The position numbers were made by a program, and so were the translations under genes. Shown one piece after another: positions 1 to 6,124 of a DNA stretch of 8,755 nt. Each line of letters opens with the position of its first letter. The first letter of the stretch is position 1. Under the pieces are notes generated by a model that saw only the letters and a program-made list of their open reading frames with translations, ran no database searches and had not been told where the DNA came from. The stretch is from Spirochaetaceae bacterium (lineage in GTDB: Bacteria; Spirochaetota; Spirochaetia; Sphaerochaetales; Sphaerochaetaceae). Location: positions 1 through 8,755 of the forward strand of contig JAENWY010000088.1 of the NCBI GenBank assembly GCA_016649775.1, written 5' to 3'.

Positions 1-78
1 AGTGCTAAACAAGAATTAAAAAGATTTGAAATTGAAAAAATATATAATAAGGAAATTAATTCTTTTTATGCACTATAG
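1..78 (+). CDS. C-terminal end of an unidentified protein (partial)
   Basis: An open frame runs from the first base to a TAG at 76-78 and gives 25 residues ending NKEINSFYAL. It is lysine- and glutamate-rich and looks like an amphipathic, helical C-terminal tail. The start lies outside the window. A Rho-independent terminator 22 bases after the stop supports this being a genuine gene end rather than a chance open frame. Nothing in the tail identifies the family. Confidence 0.55.
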   Translation, partial: SAKQELKRFEIEKIYNKEINSFYAL

Positions 79-100
79 ATCGTAATTATAAAATTATTTT

Positions 101-138
101 AGAAAGCTTAGATGGAATATTCTAGGCTCTTTTTTTTT
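101..138 (+). terminator. Rho-independent terminator after the partial gene
   Basis: The left arm at 101-112 pairs with the right arm at 121-132 around an 8-base loop (113-120). The stem has two G-U wobbles and one mismatch, and it runs directly into a nine-T tract (130-138). It sits just after the stop at 78, so it should end that transcript and insulate the next unit. Confidence 0.8.
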
Positions 139-302
139 ATTTTATTAGAGTAATAATTTTTGGTAGTATATTTGTTATAGGAATATAGAAAATATTAAAA
201 TTATTTATTAATAATGGCAGTTCAATTAGTTATAAAAACTATCAAATTAATTTGTTTTTTTACATAATGTCATTTTGTTTATTGATTGTTATTGCTAAAT
301 AA

Positions 303-342
303 TATATTTTATACATTTATTGCAAGATATGTATAAAATATA
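303..342. repeat. Perfect 14-bp inverted repeat
   Basis: The arm TATATTTTATACAT (303-316) is exactly complementary to ATGTATAAAATATA (329-342), with a 12-base spacer. No T-run follows the right arm, so this is not a standard terminator. It lies about 120 bases upstream of the ArsC-like gene and before that gene's candidate promoter. It could be an operator, an RNA hairpin from an upstream start, or a mobile-element remnant. The low base complexity makes chance formation easier than the length suggests. Confidence 0.6.
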
Positions 343-414
343 CTTATTAGTTAATATTTACTAGTAATATAAAAGTGATAGATATTGAATATTACAATTA
401 ATTATTGATTTATT

Positions 415-444
415 TTGCTTGTAGCTAGGTTACATCTGTTATAT
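415..444 (+). promoter_or_regulatory. Candidate sigma-70-type promoter for the ArsC-like/MBL/acyl-CoA synthetase cluster
   Basis: TTGCTT (415-420) is followed after 18 bases by TTATAT (439-444). Transcription would begin near 451 and leave a leader of only about 14 bases before the ATG at 465. The match to consensus is partial, and AT-rich DNA yields such matches easily. Confidence 0.3.
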
Positions 445-464
445 ATTTAAAGTGAGTAATAAAA

Positions 465-800
465 ATGATTCAAATAATTGGTACTAAAAAATGTAAAGAA
501 ACAAATAAGGCAATTCGAGCTCTTAAAGAGCGTGGAATTGAATATCAATTGGTCGATTTAAACGAAAGGGAACTTTCTGATGGTGAATGGAATAATATAT
601 TTCAACACTATAATCCTGAGTCACTAATTGATACAACAAGTAAAATTTTTAAAAAGAAAGGATTTTCCTATATGGTCTATGATGCAGAAGTAGAATTAAA
701 AGAAAACCCTCTTTTATTAATTACTCCAATTCTTAGAGAGAAAGGAAAAGTACAAAAAGGTTTTGATTTAAATATTATTAATGAATGGAGTAAGAAATAA
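465..800 (+). CDS. ArsC/Spx-family thioredoxin-fold protein
   Basis: This 111-aa protein opens with a beta strand and a loop carrying its only cysteine: IGTKKCKETNKAIRAL, with Cys10 where ArsC and Spx/YffB proteins carry their redox cysteine. The IEYQLVDL strand, the central helical insert, and a late TPI segment at 87-89 followed by a GF turn also match the family. The Spx CXXC is absent (C-K-E-T), as in ArsC/YffB types. Residue 87 is Thr where ArsC enzymes usually have the Arg of an R-P-I motif, so genuine arsenate reduction is doubtful. A glutathione- or thioredoxin-linked thiol role, or a regulatory one, is possible. The start follows GTGAG (452-456) with 8 bases of spacing. It is the first gene of a cluster, and its stop abuts the next ATG directly. 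Confidence 0.85.
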   Translation: MIQIIGTKKCKETNKAIRALKERGIEYQLVDLNERELSDGEWNNIFQHYNPESLIDTTSKIFKKKGFSYMVYDAEVELKENPLLLITPILREKGKVQKGFDLNIINEWSKK

Positions 801-1583
801 ATGAGTTTATTTCATGCTGTGTTAGGTTCTGGCTCAAGTGGAAATTCATTTGTTTTTTATGATGGTTTCTCTTCAATTTTAATAGATCAAGGATTTTCTT
901 TAGTTGAATTAAAGAGAAGACTTGGACTGGTTAATGTTCCTATTAGTAGTGTCAAAGCTGTTTTTCTAACTCATTTTCATCCTGACCATCACAAAGGATT
1001 AGGGGTAATTAGTAAAAAATTAGGTGTTCCTTTATATATAAATAAAAATAGTATAATTGGGGAAGATAGAATTTTTGAGAAGTTAAATTTACCTAAAGAA
1101 TGCGTTAATCCCATTAGTCCTGGCGATCTGGTAAAAGTTGATAATTTTGAAATAACTTCCTTTGTTACCTCTCATGATAGTAAAGGTTCCGTTGGCTATT
1201 ATATTAGTAATAATGAAACAAAAATTACTTTTATAACTGATACTGGTCTTGTGAGTGAGGATATGCTTGCATTTGCTAAAAATAGTGATTATTTATTTTT
1301 AGAAGCAAATTATGATGAATTGTTATTAGAAAAAGGTCCTTATCCTTTAAAATTAAAAAATAGAATTAGAGGGAATTGGGGACATTTATCAAATAATCAA
1401 GCTTTTTGCTTTATAAAAGATAGTGAATTTAAAGGATTGGGTGTATACTTTATACATCTTTCATCAATAAATAATAAAGTTTCAATTGTAGATAAAATGG
1501 CAACTGAAAATTTAGATGGAATAGATTTTATTACTTGTCCACGTGGTGAGTTAGTCAGAACAAGTGAGGTAAAAATTGAGTAG
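801..1583 (+). CDS. YycJ/WalJ-type metallo-beta-lactamase-fold hydrolase
   Basis: This 260-aa protein has the YycJ/WalJ layout. An N-terminal GSGSSGNS (9-16) and an LIDQG strand lead into the metal motif THFHPDHH (His58, His60, Asp62, His63). His125-Asp126 follow in TSHDSKGSVGYY, then the TDTG loop with Asp147, LEANYDE (168-173), GHLSNNQA with His195, and a C-terminal HLSSINN with His219. These are the expected ligands of a dinuclear metal site. The closest characterised relatives are cytosolic nucleases (YycJ of Bacillus, reported as a 5' exonuclease linked to mismatch repair), often located with WalRK genes; no WalRK is present here. The ATG starts immediately after the preceding stop, with GGAG at 787-790, so translation is probably coupled. 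Family assignment is firm and substrate is inferred. Confidence 0.92.
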   Translation: MSLFHAVLGSGSSGNSFVFYDGFSSILIDQGFSLVELKRRLGLVNVPISSVKAVFLTHFHPDHHKGLGVISKKLGVPLYINKNSIIGEDRIFEKLNLPKECVNPISPGDLVKVDNFEITSFVTSHDSKGSVGYYISNNETKITFITDTGLVSEDMLAFAKNSDYLFLEANYDELLLEKGPYPLKLKNRIRGNWGHLSNNQAFCFIKDSEFKGLGVYFIHLSSINNKVSIVDKMATENLDGIDFITCPRGELVRTSEVKIE

Positions 1584-3432
1584 AGATAAGAAAAAGACAA
1601 CTAGTTCAGTTAAAAAAATGGAAGTTATGAGTTATAAGAAGTGTCTCTCTATAAAAAGAGAGGATGGCTTTAAGATGCGTACTGTGGATAAATATACTAT
1701 GCCTGCAGCACTTCGATGTACTGTTAGTAGAAATTTAAAACGACCATTTATGAGTATATATAGAGATGATGAGGTTATAACATATGGCAAATTTAATTTC
1801 TATGTTCAAAATACAGCTGCATATTTTGCTAATCAAGGTATAATAAAGGGTAATCGAATTGCAATTATTGGAGAATCTTGTCCTAATTGGATGATAGCTT
1901 ATTTTGCTATAACCTCCTTAGGTGCAATTGCTATTCCTGTTTTGCCAGATTTTTCAGCAAAAGAAATGATAAAAATATTAAATCATAGTGAATCAAGAGC
2001 ATTGATAATTGCCTCAAAACATTTTGAGAAAATTTTACCTTTTGTCGAGGAACATAATGAATTTATTTTCCGTCTTGATGATTTATTTCATATTCCTTCA
2101 AATGTTGTTGCAATTGTTAAAAAATCAAAAGAATTTTCAATAGCAGCAGGTGTTGATTCAAAGAAAGTAAATAGAAAAATAGCTGACGACAAAATGTTAG
2201 AAGAATTCGAAAAAAATGTATTAGAAGAAGATATTGCTTCTATTATATATACAAGCGGAACCACTGGTACTTCTAAGGGTGTTGTATTAACTCATAAAAA
2301 TCTTGTTTGGGATGCTGATGTAGCTAGTTTAGGATATGCTCCAATTAATCCAGGTGATAGATGTTTATCTATTTTACCTGTTAGTCATGTATATGAATTT
2401 ACTACCGTTCAAATGGTAGACTTGATGAATGGTGCAAGAATATACTTTTTGGGAAAACCCCCAGCAGCTAGTATTTTACTTCCAGCATTACAAGAGATAA
2501 AACCAAAGATTATATTAACAGTTCCTTTATTGATGGAAAAAGTATATCGATCTTCTGTACTTCCGGTACTTAAGAATAATAAAACGATAAAAGGATTATA
2601 TAAAAATCCATTAACCAAAAAACTTATTTCTAGAGTCATTGGCCGTAAATTATTAATTACTTTTGGTGGACGTATTAAGTTTTTCGGTTTAGGAGGAGCT
2701 CCTTTAGATCCTGAAGTTGAAAGTTTCTTATATGATGCAAAGTTCCCTTATTCAATTGGATATGGTTTAACAGAAACCTCTCCTTTAATAGCTGGATGTA
2801 GTTGCAAGTATTCGGATCATGTTAAGGGTACCATTGGAAAAGCTTTACCTGGAGTTAATTTAAAGATTGATAATCCAGATCCAAAAACAGGAATTGGTGA
2901 AATCCTTATAAAGGGACCTTGTGTTATGAAAGGCTATTATAAGAATGATGAACTTACTAAAGAATCTTTTACTGAAGATGGATTCTTTAAAACAGGTGAT
3001 TTAGGTGTATTTGATAAGAAAAAACGTTTATCACTTAAAGGTCGTTCTAAGACAATGATTTTAGGTTCTGGTGGTGAAAACATTTATCCCGAATCTATTG
3101 AAAGCATAATTAATAATCAAGACTTTGTACAAGAATCTTTAGTTATAGAAGATGGTACAGGATTAATGGCTCTTATAAAAATTGATATAGACTCATACTC
3201 AAAAATGACTAAATTATCAGTTGAAGATGCTAAGAAAAGTGCAACAGAATATATTAATAAGCTTAAAAAAGAAATTAATAAAGAACTAAATTCTTTCTCA
3301 AGAATACATAATGTTAGCTTGCAAGAAGAGCCTTTTCAAAGAACTCCCACACAAAAAATCAAACGATTTATCTATTCAAAGACTGGATTAGATAAAAATA
3401 AAGATAAAGGTGATAAAGATGATTCTAAATAA
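1576..3432 (+). CDS. Long-chain acyl-CoA synthetase (AMP-binding enzyme)
   Basis: This is an ANL-superfamily adenylating enzyme, probably long-chain fatty acid-CoA ligase (fatty acid + ATP + CoA to acyl-CoA + AMP + PPi). Numbered from the TTG, the P-loop is IIYTSGTTGTSKG (223-235), the adenine motif GYGLTET (395-401), the ATP-ribose Asp lies in KTGDLG (472-477), the hinge GRSKTMI (489-495) is followed by GGENIYPESIE, and the catalytic Lys594 is in TPTQKIKRF. A charged Lys/Asp tail (605-618) closes it. Two starts compete. TTG 1576 overlaps the upstream gene by 8 bases and has GAGG at 1566-1569, 6 bases away. ATG 1675 (residue 34) has GAGAGG inside a hairpin. Residues 1-33 are Lys-rich and look dispensable, so homologues may favour 1675. 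No membrane segment is obvious. Lipid precursor activation is the likely role. Confidence 0.9.
   Translation: MSRDKKKTTSSVKKMEVMSYKKCLSIKREDGFKMRTVDKYTMPAALRCTVSRNLKRPFMSIYRDDEVITYGKFNFYVQNTAAYFANQGIIKGNRIAIIGESCPNWMIAYFAITSLGAIAIPVLPDFSAKEMIKILNHSESRALIIASKHFEKILPFVEEHNEFIFRLDDLFHIPSNVVAIVKKSKEFSIAAGVDSKKVNRKIADDKMLEEFEKNVLEEDIASIIYTSGTTGTSKGVVLTHKNLVWDADVASLGYAPINPGDRCLSILPVSHVYEFTTVQMVDLMNGARIYFLGKPPAASILLPALQEIKPKIILTVPLLMEKVYRSSVLPVLKNNKTIKGLYKNPLTKKLISRVIGRKLLITFGGRIKFFGLGGAPLDPEVESFLYDAKFPYSIGYGLTETSPLIAGCSCKYSDHVKGTIGKALPGVNLKIDNPDPKTGIGEILIKGPCVMKGYYKNDELTKESFTEDGFFKTGDLGVFDKKKRLSLKGRSKTMILGSGGENIYPESIESIINNQDFVQESLVIEDGTGLMALIKIDIDSYSKMTKLSVEDAKKSATEYINKLKKEINKELNSFSRIHNVSLQEEPFQRTPTQKIKRFIYSKTGLDKNKDKGDKDDSK
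1644..1663 (+). promoter_or_regulatory. Hairpin covering a Shine-Dalgarno sequence of the acyl-CoA synthetase
   Basis: TCTCTCT (1644-1650) pairs with AGAGAGG (1657-1663), one G-U included, around a 6-base A-rich loop. The right arm is the only good ribosome binding site for the in-frame ATG at 1675, with about 11 bases of spacing. If that start is real, the hairpin would hide the site until opened, for example by ribosomes leaving the upstream gene or initiating at TTG 1576. There is no T-run, so it is not a terminator. Confidence 0.45.
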
Positions 3433-3467
3433 TTTGTAATAGCATTATTAATATTTGCTTACAAATT
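3431..3467. repeat. 9-bp inverted repeat at the end of the acyl-CoA synthetase gene
   Basis: AATTTGTAA (3431-3439), which overlaps the stop codon, is the exact complement of TTACAAATT (3459-3467), with a 19-base spacer. No poly-T follows. It may be a weak 3'-end stem for the upstream transcript or a protein site. Base composition makes chance possible. Confidence 0.4.
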
Positions 3468-3540
3468 ATGAATAAAATTTTAAATTAGTGAGATTTATAT
3501 AATAATTGGTTGGTTACTATTAAAAGAAACATAAAAATGT

Positions 3541-3606
3541 AGATATTACATTATCAATGTGGTAATATAAGAAAAAAAAGTAGAGAGATAGAAATATCTC
3601 TCTTTT
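3541..3606 (+). promoter_or_regulatory. Possible transcription attenuator in the aroG leader
   Basis: Three mutually exclusive pairings can be drawn. Hairpin 1 pairs ATATTAC (3543-3549) with GTAATAT (3562-3568). The terminator pairs 3582-3590 with 3595-3603. AGATATT (3541-3547) can pair instead with AATATCT (3593-3599), which would open the terminator. This is the geometry of an attenuator, with the terminator 46 bases before the aroG ATG. No T-box sequence or convincing leader peptide was found, so the trigger is unknown. The pairings are seen in the sequence; regulation is inferred. Confidence 0.35.
3582..3606 (+). terminator. GAAA-loop terminator upstream of aroG
   Basis: AGAGAGATA (3582-3590) and TATCTCTCT (3595-3603) form a perfect 9-bp stem closed by a GAAA tetraloop, ending in a short T-run (3603-3606). 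An A8 tract at 3572-3579 lies before it, so it may also work on the other strand. It is 150 bases beyond the acyl-CoA synthetase stop, so it either ends that operon or acts within the aroG leader. No clear promoter fits in the 45 bases between it and the aroG start. Confidence 0.72.
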
Positions 3607-3651
3607 CAAAAAAAACATATTGTGATTTGAAATTGAATTTAGGAGTAAGTA

Positions 3652-4728
3652 ATGTCTAATGCTGATATAAGAATTAAAAGTTATGAAAAACTTGTAACAC
3701 CTGGAGAGTTAAGCAAAGAACTTCCTTTAACAAAAGAAATCGAGAATAAAATTAAAGAAAGTAGAGTTATTGTTAATGCAATTCTTAGAGGTGAAGATGA
3801 TAGACTTCTTGCTATAGTCGGACCTTGTTCTATTCATGATCCTAAAGCTGCAATGGAATATGCTATTAAACTTAAAGAATTATCTGATAAAATTTCTGAT
3901 AAAATATATATTGTTATGAGAACTTATTTTGAAAAACCTCGAACAGTTGGTGGGTGGAAAGGATTAATTATTGATCCTGATTTAGATAGTTCTTATAATA
4001 TAGAAAAGGGTTTGAAAGTAGCAAGAAAGCTTCTAATTAATATTGTTTCTTTAGGACTTCCTGTTGGCTGTGAAGTACTTGATCCTGTTGTCCCACAATA
4101 TATTGATGAGCTAATGTGTTGGTCAGCTATTGGAGCAAGAACTACAGAAAGTCAGACTCATAGAAATATAACTAGTGGTTTGTCTGTCGCTGTTGGTTTT
4201 AAAAATAGTACTAATGGTGGTGTATTAAATGCTATCAATGCAATCAAGAGTGCTAGGCTACCTGCAGCATTCATAGGAGTTGATAGAACTGGTTTAACGG
4301 CAGTTATAAGAACTATAGGTAATGATCTAGGTCATTTAATTCTTCGAGGTGGTGATAGAGCTCCTAATTACTATGAAGATGATGTAGAACATGCTAAAGA
4401 ATTAATGGCAAAGAATAATGTAACTGCTGCAATTTTAATTGATTGCTCTCATGCAAATTCTGGTAAAAATTGTCACCGACAGGCAAGAGTATTACGATCT
4501 GTAGTAGATCAGGTGTTATGGGGTGAAAGCTTAATTAAAGGATTTATGATTGAAAGTAATCTATTTGAAGGTAATCAAAAGATTGATGAAGATTTATCAA
4601 AGTTAAAATATGGTGTTTCTGTAACAGATGAATGTATCAGTTTTGAGGAAACAGATAGAATATTATTAAAAGTTTATTCTTTGTTAAAAAGAGCTGAAAA
4701 AGATGAAACTTTAACAAGCCCACTATAA
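3652..4728 (+). CDS. aroG: 3-deoxy-D-arabino-heptulosonate 7-phosphate synthase, class I (AroF/G/H type)
   Basis: This enzyme condenses phosphoenolpyruvate with erythrose 4-phosphate, the first step of the shikimate pathway. The 358 residues are close to the ~350 of E. coli AroG, and motifs align nearly position for position. GPCSIHD carries metal ligand Cys59, and MRTYFEKPRT carries Arg90 and Lys95. GARTTESQTHR (161-171) and LRGGDRAPNY (231-240) line the PEP site. DCSHANSGK carries His267, MIESNLFEG Glu301, and VTDE Asp326, completing the metal set. An N-terminal extension of about 45 residues typical of feedback-regulated isoenzymes is present. I cannot tell which aromatic amino acid inhibits it, so AroF or AroH is equally possible. 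The start is set by AGGAG at 3641-3645. A DJ-1-family gene follows 17 bases after the stop, probably co-transcribed. A leader terminator upstream may control expression. Confidence 0.95.
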   Translation: MSNADIRIKSYEKLVTPGELSKELPLTKEIENKIKESRVIVNAILRGEDDRLLAIVGPCSIHDPKAAMEYAIKLKELSDKISDKIYIVMRTYFEKPRTVGGWKGLIIDPDLDSSYNIEKGLKVARKLLINIVSLGLPVGCEVLDPVVPQYIDELMCWSAIGARTTESQTHRNITSGLSVAVGFKNSTNGGVLNAINAIKSARLPAAFIGVDRTGLTAVIRTIGNDLGHLILRGGDRAPNYYEDDVEHAKELMAKNNVTAAILIDCSHANSGKNCHRQARVLRSVVDQVLWGESLIKGFMIESNLFEGNQKIDEDLSKLKYGVSVTDECISFEETDRILLKVYSLLKRAEKDETLTSPL

Positions 4729-4745
4729 TTTAAGGAGAAGTATTT

Positions 4746-5291
4746 ATGATTAATGCATTGGTTTGTTTAGCTAATGATTTTGAAGAAACTGAAGGTATTG
4801 TACCTGTTGATATAATGAGAAGAGCAGGAATTGAGGTTACGGTCGCTGGTGTTGGCTCAAAAACAATTACTAGCGCTCATGGAATAAATATTGTTTGTGA
4901 TAAGATTATTGAAGAATGTGAACAAGTTTATGATATAATTGTTTTACCTGGTGGGCCAGGAGCTATTAATCTTTCAAGAGATTTTGATGTAATGCGTCGA
5001 ATTATTAATATAGCTCAAACTGGTTTGGTTTGTGCAATCTGTGCAGCTCCTGCAGTTGTTTTAGGAAATACAGGTTTACTTGAAGGCAAGGAAGTAGTCT
5101 GTTATCCTGGAACTGAAGTAGCGGCTCCAACTGTTAAGTTTGTAAAAAATAAAAGATGTATTGTAGATGGTAATATTATTACTGCTGCAGGACCAGGAGT
5201 TGCTGTTGAATTTGCATTTAAAATTGTAGAAATTGCTATCTCTAAAGAAAGAAGTGATGCAGAGGCTAAAGGATTTTTAGCAAAATTTTAA
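4746..5291 (+). CDS. DJ-1/PfpI-family protein (DJ-1/ThiJ/YajL type)
   Basis: This 181-aa single-domain protein has the size and motif order of DJ-1/YajL. The N-terminal segment NDFEETEGIVPVDIMRRAG carries Glu16, equivalent to the glutamate that hydrogen-bonds the reactive cysteine. LPGGPGA (67-73) follows, then the nucleophile elbow CAICAAP with Cys99, the equivalent of human DJ-1 Cys106. ITAAGPGVAVEFA (145-157) completes the active-site wall. The third site residue found as His126 in human DJ-1 is not conserved (YPGTEVAA). Family members are cytosolic and linked to oxidative-stress protection, chaperone activity or glyoxal detoxification. AAGGAG (4732-4737) lies 8 bases before the ATG. The short gap to aroG and the terminator just after the stop make it the second gene of a two-gene unit. 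Confidence 0.93.
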   Translation: MINALVCLANDFEETEGIVPVDIMRRAGIEVTVAGVGSKTITSAHGINIVCDKIIEECEQVYDIIVLPGGPGAINLSRDFDVMRRIINIAQTGLVCAICAAPAVVLGNTGLLEGKEVVCYPGTEVAAPTVKFVKNKRCIVDGNIITAAGPGVAVEFAFKIVEIAISKERSDAEAKGFLAKF

Positions 5292-5311
5292 AATATATTA
5301 ATTAATAAATT

Positions 5312-5341
5312 AAAAAATCCACTGTTTTAGTGGATTTTTTT
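5312..5341. terminator. Strong bidirectional terminator between convergent genes
   Basis: AAAAAATCCACT (5312-5323) and AGTGGATTTTTT (5329-5340) form a perfect 12-bp stem with a 5-base loop (5324-5328). The A-run on one side and T-run on the other let it work on both strands. It lies 20 bases past the DJ-1-family stop and 11 bases past the stop of the minus-strand gene. Confidence 0.93.
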
Positions 5342-5351
5342 AGCTCACATA

Positions 5352-5759
5352 TTATGAAATCTTTCTAAGCATATTAACTAGTAATTTACCCTTTCTGTTA
5401 CTCCCATATGCACAACAGAAGTTTTTAGCTGCTTCTTCAATACTTGTGTTAGGGCTATTTTGTCTTAAATAATATAAATAAGTTGTTAATTTGAAATATA
5501 ACTCTTCTTTTTTTGTTTTTGGGAAAGTGACATCAAAATTCCAACTATAAATAGCGTTATAAACTGGAATAAATATTTCATTTTTATAACTTTCCATTGT
5601 TTCACACCATGTTGGTGATCTAAGTATTTTTAATCCTAAAAAGTATTTGTGAGAGGTCAAATGTTCTCTAATTTGTTGTGCTCCATCTTGTGAAAACATT
5701 CCATTTGTTATTATCGTAAGTTGATTTACAAAATCATCAGGACAATATAAACAATCCAT
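5352..5759 (-). CDS. Hypothetical protein of 135 aa with five cysteines
   Basis: I do not recognise this family. The start is well supported: on the minus strand GAGGT (5767-5771) lies 8 bases before the ATG at 5759, with a TATAAT further upstream. The stop falls 11 bases before a bidirectional terminator. The protein begins MDCLYCPDDF, a CXXC at Cys3/Cys6, with Cys52 (SPTWCETM) and a Cys115-Cys116 pair (NFCCAYGS) later. The middle is aromatic-rich (PVYNAIYSWNFDV, YFKLTTYLYYLRQ), and the C-terminus is basic (GSNRKGKLLVNMLRKIS). No signal peptide or convincing membrane segment is visible; it looks like a small alpha-helical cytosolic protein, possibly metal-binding or redox-active. It is the only gene here on this strand and is transcribed alone. 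The gene call is good; function is unknown. Confidence 0.8.
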   Translation of the reverse strand: MDCLYCPDDFVNQLTIITNGMFSQDGAQQIREHLTSHKYFLGLKILRSPTWCETMESYKNEIFIPVYNAIYSWNFDVTFPKTKKEELYFKLTTYLYYLRQNSPNTSIEEAAKNFCCAYGSNRKGKLLVNMLRKIS

Positions 5760-5792
5760 ATTATTTACCTCGCATTGGTTACATATATTTAA

Positions 5793-5798
5793 ATTATA
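5793..5798 (-). promoter_or_regulatory. Candidate -10 box of the minus-strand hypothetical gene
   Basis: On the minus strand this reads TATAAT, a perfect -10, about 34 bases before the start codon. Transcription would start near 5787. No good -35 hexamer is present at 17-19 bases, so it rests on the -10 alone. Confidence 0.35.
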
Positions 5799-5883
5799 TT
5801 TTTACCAAATAAAAATATAATTAATTAGTTATGTTTTGAATAGAGTGTTATACCTTAAATAAAATAAATTAGCTAATATATTA

Positions 5884-5910
5884 GTATATAATTGTATATA
5901 ATTGTATATT
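5884..5910. repeat. Tandem 10-bp repeat, about 2.7 copies
   Basis: GTATATAATT occurs at 5884-5893 and exactly again at 5894-5903, followed by a partial copy GTATATT (5904-5910). The period is close to one DNA helical turn, so identical faces repeat, as in cooperative protein sites or bent DNA. It could also be simple slippage in AT-rich sequence. Confidence 0.7.
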
Positions 5911-5933
5911 TTGACTTTTAATTTGTTATAACG

Positions 5934-5974
5934 TTTAAAATTAATAAATTTTAAAATATATTTTTAATTTTAAA
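5934..5974. repeat. 11-bp inverted repeat of low complexity
   Basis: TTTAAAATTAA (5934-5944) is the exact complement of TTAATTTTAAA (5964-5974), with a 19-base A/T spacer. The arms contain only A and T, so significance is weak. Confidence 0.4.
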
Positions 5975-6100
5975 AAAAATCTATTTTATACTATTCATTT
6001 GTTAGTGTTAAAAATATTTTAATTGTAAAAAATTACTATCATGCAATAATGCATTTTAATTAATATAGTAAAAATATTATTTAATTTATTTTATATATCC

Positions 6101-6124
6101 CCTTTTTAACTAAAAAGGTATAAT
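6101..6124 (+). promoter_or_regulatory. cysK promoter -10 with an abutting palindromic operator
   Basis: CCTTTTTA (6101-6108) and TAAAAAGG (6111-6118) form an 8-2-8 perfect palindrome centred on AC. A consensus TATAAT (6119-6124) begins on the very next base. The palindrome fills the place of the -35/-10 spacer, and no good -35 hexamer is visible upstream. Such placement suits a repressor operator or an activator site. Transcription would start near 6131, leaving a 26-base leader with AGGAG (6141-6145). The regulator is not in this window. Confidence 0.55.

Larger units (their letters stand above)
139..464. other. AT-rich intergenic region without a gene
   Basis: I find no supported gene on either strand. 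The longest ATG-led frames are 11-17 codons with no ribosome binding site. The region holds a perfect inverted repeat (303-342) and a candidate promoter (415-444) for the downstream cluster. No tRNA-like or known riboswitch pattern was seen. Confidence 0.6.

Noticed and set aside
214..267. 17-codon ATG-led frame in the first intergenic region
   Set aside because: No Shine-Dalgarno, hydrophobic composition expected by chance from AT-rich DNA, and no supporting context.
1397..1600. Minus-strand open frame of 67 codons
   Set aside because: It lies opposite conserved metallo-hydrolase coding sequence and has no family features or ribosome binding site.
2409..2639. Minus-strand open frame of 76 codons
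   Set aside because: It is antisense to the core of the acyl-CoA synthetase, with no recognisable motif.
3506..3523. TTG-led five-codon frame ending in two tyrosine codons and TAA, as a possible aromatic leader peptide
   Set aside because: It is too short, starts with TTG, has no well-spaced Shine-Dalgarno and is far from the terminator. It would only be worth reviving if the leader proves to attenuate in response to tyrosine.
3433..3651. T-box riboswitch for aroG
   Set aside because: No conserved T-box sequence or specifier-loop layout is visible.
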